Assembly (NCBI RefSeq): GCF_040358255.1
Contig: NZ_CP132938.1
Span: 1,736,001-1,800,000 of the forward strand
Direction of reading: 5' to 3'
DNA: 64,000 bases
From: Tunturibacter gelidoferens
GTDB taxonomy: Bacteria > Acidobacteriota > Terriglobia > Terriglobales > Acidobacteriaceae
In this document: positions 59,063 to 64,000 of the stretch, one piece after another
Numbering within the stretch: the first letter of the stretch is position 1
Layout of the letters: every line of letters starts with the position of its first letter
The notes under the pieces: model-generated
Databases searched by the model: none
What the model was told of the DNA's origin: nothing
Seen by the model: the letters and a program-made list of their open reading frames with translations, nothing else
Position numbers and translations under genes: made by a program

Positions 59063-60385
59063 CTAGTGCTCATTCTCCGCAATCGCCCGAGTCTCTTTAC
59101 TCCTTGCCACCAGAGCCAGCCCCGCAGCACCCAGCGCCATCGCACTGATCAGATACAGCCCCCCGGTAAAGCTCTGCGTCGCATCTCGCAGCCGCCCCGT
59201 CATATATGGTCCCGCAAATCCCCCCACTCCCCCAATCATCTGCAGGATCGCCACCGCCCCCGCTGCCGCCGTCCCACTCAGCATGCTCGTCGCCAACGTC
59301 CAGAACGGCCCCATCATGCTCCAGAGTCCAATCGCCGCCAGCGTCATCGCGCACAACGCAACTACCAAAGCATGCGCCCACGCTGCCCACGCAAACCCCA
59401 CCGCCGACAACGTCAGACATCCAGCAATATGCCATCGCCTCTCATTCCGTCTATCCGAACTCCACCCCACCACCACCGTCATCACCGCTGCCGCCAGATA
59501 AGGAAACGTCGCGTAGCGCGCAATCAAGATCGCATCTCGCTCCCCGCCATGCGAGAAGCTCTGCAGAATAAGCGGCATCCACAGATTCACGATGTACACA
59601 CCCACTTGACTCACAAAATAAACACCCGCAAGCACCCAAAGCGCCGGCAATCGAAATGCATCGAGCAGCTTATGGTGCGTCGATGCCCCAAACCGCTCCT
59701 TATCCCTCTGCAACTCCCCCTCAAGCCACGTGCGCTCCTCAGGCCGCAGCCAACCCGCCTTCGACGGCCCATCCTTCAACACAAACAGCACCGATATCCC
59801 CAGCAGAATCGTAGGAACTCCCTCCGATACAAACAGCCACTGCCAACCTGCCAATCCCCCCACTCCATCCAGCTTTAGCAGATAACTCGAAAGCGGCCCA
59901 CCCACCACTCCCGCCAGCGAAGTCGCCGTCATAAACTTCGCCACCGCCCGCGCCCGCTCCTGCGTAGGAAACCAATACGTCAGGTAAATAATCATCCCCG
60001 GGAAAAATCCCGCCTCACTCACACCCAGTAAAAACCGCAGCACATAGAACGACTCCTTCGAGTGCATAAACATCATGCAGGTCGAGATCACGCCCCAAGA
60101 GATCATGATCCGCGCAATCCATATCCGCGCACCAACACGCGTCAGCATCAAATTACTAGGCAGATCGAACAGCACCGACCCAAGAAAGAAAATCCCCGCG
60201 CCCGTCCCATACACGGTATTGCTGAAGTGCAGATCTTGCTGCAGATCATAAGCAGCAAACCCCACATTCACCCGATCCAAATACGCCACAATGTAAAGCA
60301 GAAAAATATAAGGAATCAGCCGCCAGGTAATCTTCGAATAAAGCGCCCGTCCATCCACCGCCATCTCAGGAACCGCTTTCGACAT
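59063..60385 (-). CDS. MFS transporter, anion:cation symporter (ACS) family
   Basis: 440 residues with 12 membrane helices, resembling glucarate/galactonate/phthalate-type transporters. Helix 1 is followed by YIVAYLDRVNVGFAAYDLQQDLHFS, a signature of the ACS family. Other family marks are GTGAGIFFLGSVLFDLPSNLMLTRVGAR and LRFLLGVSEAGFFPGMIIYLTYWFPTQERARAVA. It stands alone, so its substrate (likely an organic anion such as a sugar acid) is only a family-based guess. Confidence 0.92.
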   Translation of the reverse strand: MSKAVPEMAVDGRALYSKITWRLIPYIFLLYIVAYLDRVNVGFAAYDLQQDLHFSNTVYGTGAGIFFLGSVLFDLPSNLMLTRVGARIWIARIMISWGVISTCMMFMHSKESFYVLRFLLGVSEAGFFPGMIIYLTYWFPTQERARAVAKFMTATSLAGVVGGPLSSYLLKLDGVGGLAGWQWLFVSEGVPTILLGISVLFVLKDGPSKAGWLRPEERTWLEGELQRDKERFGASTHHKLLDAFRLPALWVLAGVYFVSQVGVYIVNLWMPLILQSFSHGGERDAILIARYATFPYLAAAVMTVVVGWSSDRRNERRWHIAGCLTLSAVGFAWAAWAHALVVALCAMTLAAIGLWSMMGPFWTLATSMLSGTAAAGAVAILQMIGGVGGFAGPYMTGRLRDATQSFTGGLYLISAMALGAAGLALVARSKETRAIAENEH

Positions 60386-60801
60386 CGCTTTACTCTAATC
60401 TTTCACGTGCGCAAGATCGAGAATCTTCTCGGGTGAACACAAGGCAGTAATTGAGAGCATTCTTTGTGAGTACAATCCCCAAATGTTCAGTTTGAAGACT
60501 TATGCGCAAGCTCCTGGGTGTGGAGCGCACTCCCCAGTACTGTCCTGCGCATTCTCAATACCTCCAGAGCTGCCGACACTGTCGGTCAGCCGAAAAGCGA
60601 GTTGCGAAAACATGGGGACGTTACTGGAACACCGGCAGTTCGCCGAATCCCTACCTAAATCCTCCCAGCTCTGACACAGTCCCCATTTCCGTCCGACTCC
60701 GGTTTCACTGGGTTCGGCGCTGGAGATAGCGGCGGGGGAGGCGCTAGTTTCTAGCGTTGTCTCACTCTCGACGGATCGATCCATTAGTCGTGGCTATCGC
60801 T
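60386..60801. other. Intergenic region downstream of the Ada-linked membrane gene
   Basis: About 415 bases. Small open frames on both strands have no ribosome site or family signal. The segment 60500-60750 is slightly repetitive (GGAGCGCACTCCCCAG), but I see no gene, RNA or mobile element. Confidence 0.55.
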
Positions 60802-61086
60802 TTAACGCGCCGGCGGAATAATCTGCACTCGCTTTGACTCTGAATAAGATCGCCATCCTGCGAACGCCAAAAGCACAAACAGCCCCGCGAACCCAAGTGC
60901 CACGCCGAATGCACCCGTTACTCCCAGCAGCGTGACCCAGAGCGGATTCGTCTTCTCGGAAAAATAAGCGAACGCCGCAACAATATCCCCGAGCAAGAGC
61001 ATGAGCGAAAACAGCAGCACCGATACGCTCGCTATGATCCAACTCTTGAACCCATCCGGCAGCGGTTTGCTCCTGGCAGCACTCAT
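60802..61086 (-). CDS. Hypothetical two-helix membrane protein
   Basis: 94 residues from ATG at 61086 (a longer frame starts at 61113). Two hydrophobic helices are separated by a short loop: WIIASVSVLLFSLMLLLGDIVAAFAYF and LLGVTGAFGVALGFAGLFVLLAFAGW. It ends SESKRVQIIPPAR. It starts 30 bases after the ada stop on the same strand and may be co-transcribed. No recognised family. Confidence 0.6.
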   Translation of the reverse strand: MSAARSKPLPDGFKSWIIASVSVLLFSLMLLLGDIVAAFAYFSEKTNPLWVTLLGVTGAFGVALGFAGLFVLLAFAGWRSYSESKRVQIIPPAR

Positions 61087-61116
61087 CGTGCAATCATTGT
61101 CGCTCACCAGCAAACC

Positions 61117-62238
61117 TCACGCCCGCTCAGCCTCCAGCAGCCGCCTCTTCCGCTCAACGCCCCATCGATATCCAGTGATCGCCCCACCCTTACCCACCAC
61201 GCGATGGCAAGGCACCGCAATCGCAATTGGATTCGCCCCACAAGCCCCCGCCACCGCACGCGAAGCCGTAGGCGCACCAAGCTGCAACGCCACCTCCGAG
61301 TAACTCCTCGTCTCCCCCCGCGGAATCGCCTGCAGCGCCTTCCAGACCCGCTGTTGAAACGCCGTAGCCCTCACATCCAGTGGAAACGTAGCCGCCAGCG
61401 GATGCTCCCCAAGCTGACTAGCCACAAACGCCACCGCATCGGCCAGCCATCCCGTATTTCCCTTAGCCACCACCAGCTGCGCCCTCGAGAACTGCTCCCG
61501 CAACCCAGCAATCAGCTCCTTATCATCCTTCCCAAACGCAATCGAGCAGATCCCCACATCCGTCGTCGCTACCAGCATCCGCCCCAACGGACTAGCCGCC
61601 GTACAGTACCGAATCAACAACCCAGCCCCACCCTCCCGCATCACCCGCGGAGTCATCCCCAGCGTCGCCTTACTCTTCTCATACAACCTGCTGCTCGACC
61701 CGAACCCCGCTTCATAGATCGCATCCGTAATCGGAGCCTTCACCTTCTTCGGCTCCCTCACCTTGCTCTTGAACCGCTCCAGTCGAGCCTCTTTCGCATA
61801 CTGCCCCGGACTCACCCCCAGCACGCGCTTGAACCCACGCAGAATCGTCAGCCGCCCCACGCCCGTAGCCTTCGCCACATCCGCCAGCCTCGTCCTCTCC
61901 TCCGCATGATCCTTCAAATACTCCGTCACCGCCGCAATCGCACCCGCCTGCGGATCAGCCTTCGCCTCGGCACTCTCCGGCTCACACCGCTTGCAAGCCC
62001 GGTATCCCGCAGCCTCAGCCAGCGCCGGGGTAGGGAAGAACGTCACATTCTTCCGCGAAGGCCGCCGGCTCGCACAGCTAGGCTTGCAATACACCTTCGT
62101 GGACTTCACGGCGTACACAAACTGCCCATCCGCGCTCGCATCCCGCCCCAGCACCTGCTGCCACTGCTTCCCGGGAAAGTAACTCGGAACCACCACATCG
62201 CTCTTCGCTGCACTCGTCATCGTCATTGTCTCTGTCAT
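61117..62238 (-). CDS. ada: Bifunctional Ada: transcriptional activator / O6-methylguanine-DNA methyltransferase
   Basis: 373 residues combining three modules. The Ada Zn-binding methyl-phosphotriester domain has C51, C55, C82 and C85 (VYCKPSCASRR; RACKRCEPE). An AraC-type helix-turn-helix follows (LADVAKATGVGRLTILRGFKRVLGVSPGQYAKEARL). The C-terminal methyltransferase has acceptor C344 in IAVPCHRVVGKGGAITGYRWG. All four Zn cysteines and the acceptor cysteine are present, so the adaptive response to alkylation should be intact. The ATG at 62238 with GGGAGG upstream is preferred over the frame start at 62271. Confidence 0.95.
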   Translation of the reverse strand: MTETMTMTSAAKSDVVVPSYFPGKQWQQVLGRDASADGQFVYAVKSTKVYCKPSCASRRPSRKNVTFFPTPALAEAAGYRACKRCEPESAEAKADPQAGAIAAVTEYLKDHAEERTRLADVAKATGVGRLTILRGFKRVLGVSPGQYAKEARLERFKSKVREPKKVKAPITDAIYEAGFGSSSRLYEKSKATLGMTPRVMREGGAGLLIRYCTAASPLGRMLVATTDVGICSIAFGKDDKELIAGLREQFSRAQLVVAKGNTGWLADAVAFVASQLGEHPLAATFPLDVRATAFQQRVWKALQAIPRGETRSYSEVALQLGAPTASRAVAGACGANPIAIAVPCHRVVGKGGAITGYRWGVERKRRLLEAERA

Positions 62239-62325
62239 TCCAGTATCCTCCCACCCACCGAAGATCCGCACACTCCGTTTCGTGTCTTCAAAGTAGTGAA
62301 ACCTCTACGGCGTAAACTACGGTCG

Positions 62326-62850
62326 ATGAAACTGCGAACCTCTCTCCCTCTCTCCGTCTCCGCAACTGTCATCTTTGCGGCCTTCTCCTCCGCTCAAAGC
62401 CCCACCGATCCGTCAATCACCATCCCGCCGCCCACGCAACGCCCCATCCTCACCGTCACCGGCAAGGGAGCACAGATCTACGCCTGCCAGCAAACCGACT
62501 CCGGCCCCCAATGGATCTTCAAGGCCCCCGAGGCCACCCTCACTGACGAATCCGGCCTCGTAGTCGGCACCCACGGCGCAGGCCCCATCTGGATCTCGAA
62601 AGATGGCAGCTCCACAAAGGGCGAGCTCCTGCAAAAAAGCCCATCTCCCGAACCCGGAGCGATCCCCTGGCTTCTCCTCAAAGCCGCCAGCCCCACCGGT
62701 TCCGGCGTCATGACCCGCGTAGAGTTCATCCGCCGCTCTGACACCCACGGCGGCATCGCTCCCACCACCGGGTGCGACGCCCAACACCGCACCGCCACCA
62801 CCCGCGTACCCTACACCGCCACCTACACCTTCTACTCCGCCAAACCCTGA
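62326..62850 (+). CDS. DUF3455 family secreted protein
   Basis: 174 residues from ATG at 62326; the frame is open far upstream only as an antisense shadow of ada. A signal peptide (LPLSVSATVIFAAFSSAQ) precedes a DUF3455 domain with LTVTGKGAQIYACQQTDSG, WIFKAPEATLTDESG, GTHGAGPIWISKDGS, PWLLLKAASPTGSGVMTRV and ending TATYTFYSAKP. Its function is unknown. It overlaps the convergent transglutaminase gene by 19 bases. Confidence 0.88.
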   Translation: MKLRTSLPLSVSATVIFAAFSSAQSPTDPSITIPPPTQRPILTVTGKGAQIYACQQTDSGPQWIFKAPEATLTDESGLVVGTHGAGPIWISKDGSSTKGELLQKSPSPEPGAIPWLLLKAASPTGSGVMTRVEFIRRSDTHGGIAPTTGCDAQHRTATTRVPYTATYTFYSAKP

Positions 62851-63761
62851 ACCGCTCCCGCCGAGCCGCGATTCGCCGACGTCACCAGAGGCTCCTGCGC
62901 TATCGCACCTGGCAGGCTTGGCACCGTCGTCCCATCCGCGAGCACCTCATAGCTGTCCACATAAAAGTTCGTCAAAATCGCATTCCCAAATGAAGTCGTA
63001 ATCGCCACATCCGCAGCATCCCGTCCCACAGCCATCAGCACTCGCCCCACCCTCGGTTCGTTATGCCGTGCGTCCATCGTCATCCAGCGCCCATCAAGAA
63101 ACACCTCATACCATGCGCTAAAATCCCCCGCCCCGCTATAGGGCCAGCGAATATCCCCGAGATACCCCGTCACATACCGCGCCGGAATATTCTGGCACCG
63201 CGACAGCGTGATCGCCAGATGCTGATAATCCCGGCAAACTCCAATCCGCTCCGCATAAACATCCATCGCCGTCTTCGTCGGCCGTGCCGTCTTGTAGTTG
63301 AACATCACCTTCTCATGCACCCAGTCGCGTATCGCAGAAGCCTTCGTCCACCCCGGCGTCATCCAGCCAAAGAGATCCTGCGAGATCGGCCCAAACATGT
63401 CCACCTCGCAGTACCGGCTCGCCAGCAAAAACTGCAATACCTCAGACGGAAGATTCTCCACCGGAGCCTGCTGCGCATAGGCGTTGATCGGATCGGCCAA
63501 CCCCTCCATCTCCACAACGCTCGTCCCGCTCAAACGAATCGCACCCGCCGGCGTAACAAACCGCGTGCACCGATTCCCAAACACATCGTGGTACTCCGAC
63601 AACGGAACATCTGTCTTCGCGTCCTGGTCGATATGTTCGACCTTCAGTTCATTCCCCGCGCGCACCTGGGGCTCCAGCGACGGGTGCAGATGCAACATCG
63701 CCACCATTGGAGTAGGCATAGGAAGATGAAATTCAATATCGTATTCAGACTTAACAAGCAT
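62832..63761 (-). CDS. Transglutaminase-like family protein
   Basis: 309 residues. A small N-terminal beta domain (YDIEFHLPMPTPMVAMLHLH) is followed by a transglutaminase-like core with C166 in ERIGVCRDYQHLAITLSRCQ. The position where classic members have the histidine of HAW reads DFSAWYEVFLDGRW, with serine, and an aspartate follows in MTMDARHNE. Bacterial members are mostly cysteine proteases or amidases of unknown substrate. With the standard histidine apparently replaced, activity is uncertain unless another histidine serves. There is no signal peptide. Confidence 0.85.
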   Translation of the reverse strand: MLVKSEYDIEFHLPMPTPMVAMLHLHPSLEPQVRAGNELKVEHIDQDAKTDVPLSEYHDVFGNRCTRFVTPAGAIRLSGTSVVEMEGLADPINAYAQQAPVENLPSEVLQFLLASRYCEVDMFGPISQDLFGWMTPGWTKASAIRDWVHEKVMFNYKTARPTKTAMDVYAERIGVCRDYQHLAITLSRCQNIPARYVTGYLGDIRWPYSGAGDFSAWYEVFLDGRWMTMDARHNEPRVGRVLMAVGRDAADVAITTSFGNAILTNFYVDSYEVLADGTTVPSLPGAIAQEPLVTSANRGSAGAVQGLAE

Positions 63762-64000
63762 CGAAAACCCTCATCTCTATTGGGGTTGGTATTGAATGTG
63801 ATGCAATTAAGCGATAGCCAGCAGTCTACTGCATCTCCCCCTGAACCCCACCACCAAAAAGAAAGAAGCAAGTTCACCAGTTCGAGTCGATCCCGCGGCG
63901 TGACCTCACACAAAAGGGCAACGCGACGGTGCGTACATCGCGCCGTGCAGAAAATTTGACTCGGCGACAGGTTGAGGCTCTTTCGGTAAAATGGCGCATC

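Noticed and set aside
61204..62325. Long plus-strand open frame leading into the DUF3455 gene
   Set aside because: It is Arg/Pro-rich antisense of ada. The DUF3455 signal peptide begins at 62326.
63762..64000. Possible gene start at the right edge
   Set aside because: About 240 bases without a usable start or motif. Nothing can be supported before the sequence ends.

Overview
The window looks like a chromosomal segment of an acidobacterium, most likely Terriglobia/Acidobacteriaceae (Edaphobacter, Granulicella or Terriglobus-like). The evidence is the moderately high GC, two Oar-type TonB-dependent receptors with an N-terminal carboxypeptidase-regulatory domain, a giant secreted Ig-like/FG-GAP repeat protein, short dispersed hairpin repeats of the kind I recall from these genomes, and a mainly heterotrophic sugar and amide gene content. 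No rRNA, complete tRNA, prophage, insertion sequence or CRISPR array was seen. The genus is an inference.

Layout. 1-4 kb: reductive pyrimidine catabolism (preA, running off the left edge, preT and an M20 carbamoylase). 4.2-7.3 kb: a secreted penicillin-acylase-family amidase and a FadR-type GntR regulator. 7.9-17.4 kb: two SusC/Oar-like TonB receptors and a Tat-exported GH1 beta-glucosidase. 17.4-19.2 kb: a membrane-anchored MutS-like ATPase. 19.5-24.4 kb: etfB-etfA and a membrane Fe-S oxidoreductase resembling ETF:menaquinone reductase, with an odd repetitive tail. 24.4-27.7 kb: an esterase, a membrane protein, RlpA and a KPAE-repeat membrane protein. 28.2-35.2 kb: a lactonase and an amino-sugar cluster (nanE, nagP, nagR, nagA, a nagB-II-like SIS deaminase) with shared operator-like sites. 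One of these sites is repeated 24 kb away in front of the first TonB receptor.

35.5-43.2 kb: a 2346-residue Ig-like repeat protein built on an exact 543-bp super-repeat, followed by a small outer-membrane barrel. 43.4-46.4 kb: an APC permease, YggS and two decayed genes. 46.4-52.5 kb: a tightly packed histidine operon hisI-G-D-C-B-H-(lipoyl-like)-F on the minus strand. It is preceded by a short peptide with seven histidines in ten residues and a strong terminator, which is the layout of a histidine attenuator. 52.7-64 kb: a helix-hairpin-helix protein, a PDZ-GAF-SpoIIE phosphatase, a DUF4397 lipoprotein, S-adenosylhomocysteinase, an MFS transporter, Ada, a DUF3455 protein and a transglutaminase-like protein.

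How the genes work together. Imported or periplasmic amino sugars would enter by a TonB receptor and NagP, and would be converted to fructose-6-phosphate by NanE, NagA and NagB-II under NagR. Electrons from acyl-CoA or similar dehydrogenases would pass through EtfBA to the membrane Fe-S protein and quinone. The histidine operon appears to be controlled by translation of its own leader. The most interesting signals are the his leader/attenuator, the lysine-less lipoyl-like gene embedded in the his operon, the dispersed NagR-like sites, the RKKWxPK tail on the Fe-S oxidoreductase and the perfect inverted repeat over the start of the MutS-like gene.
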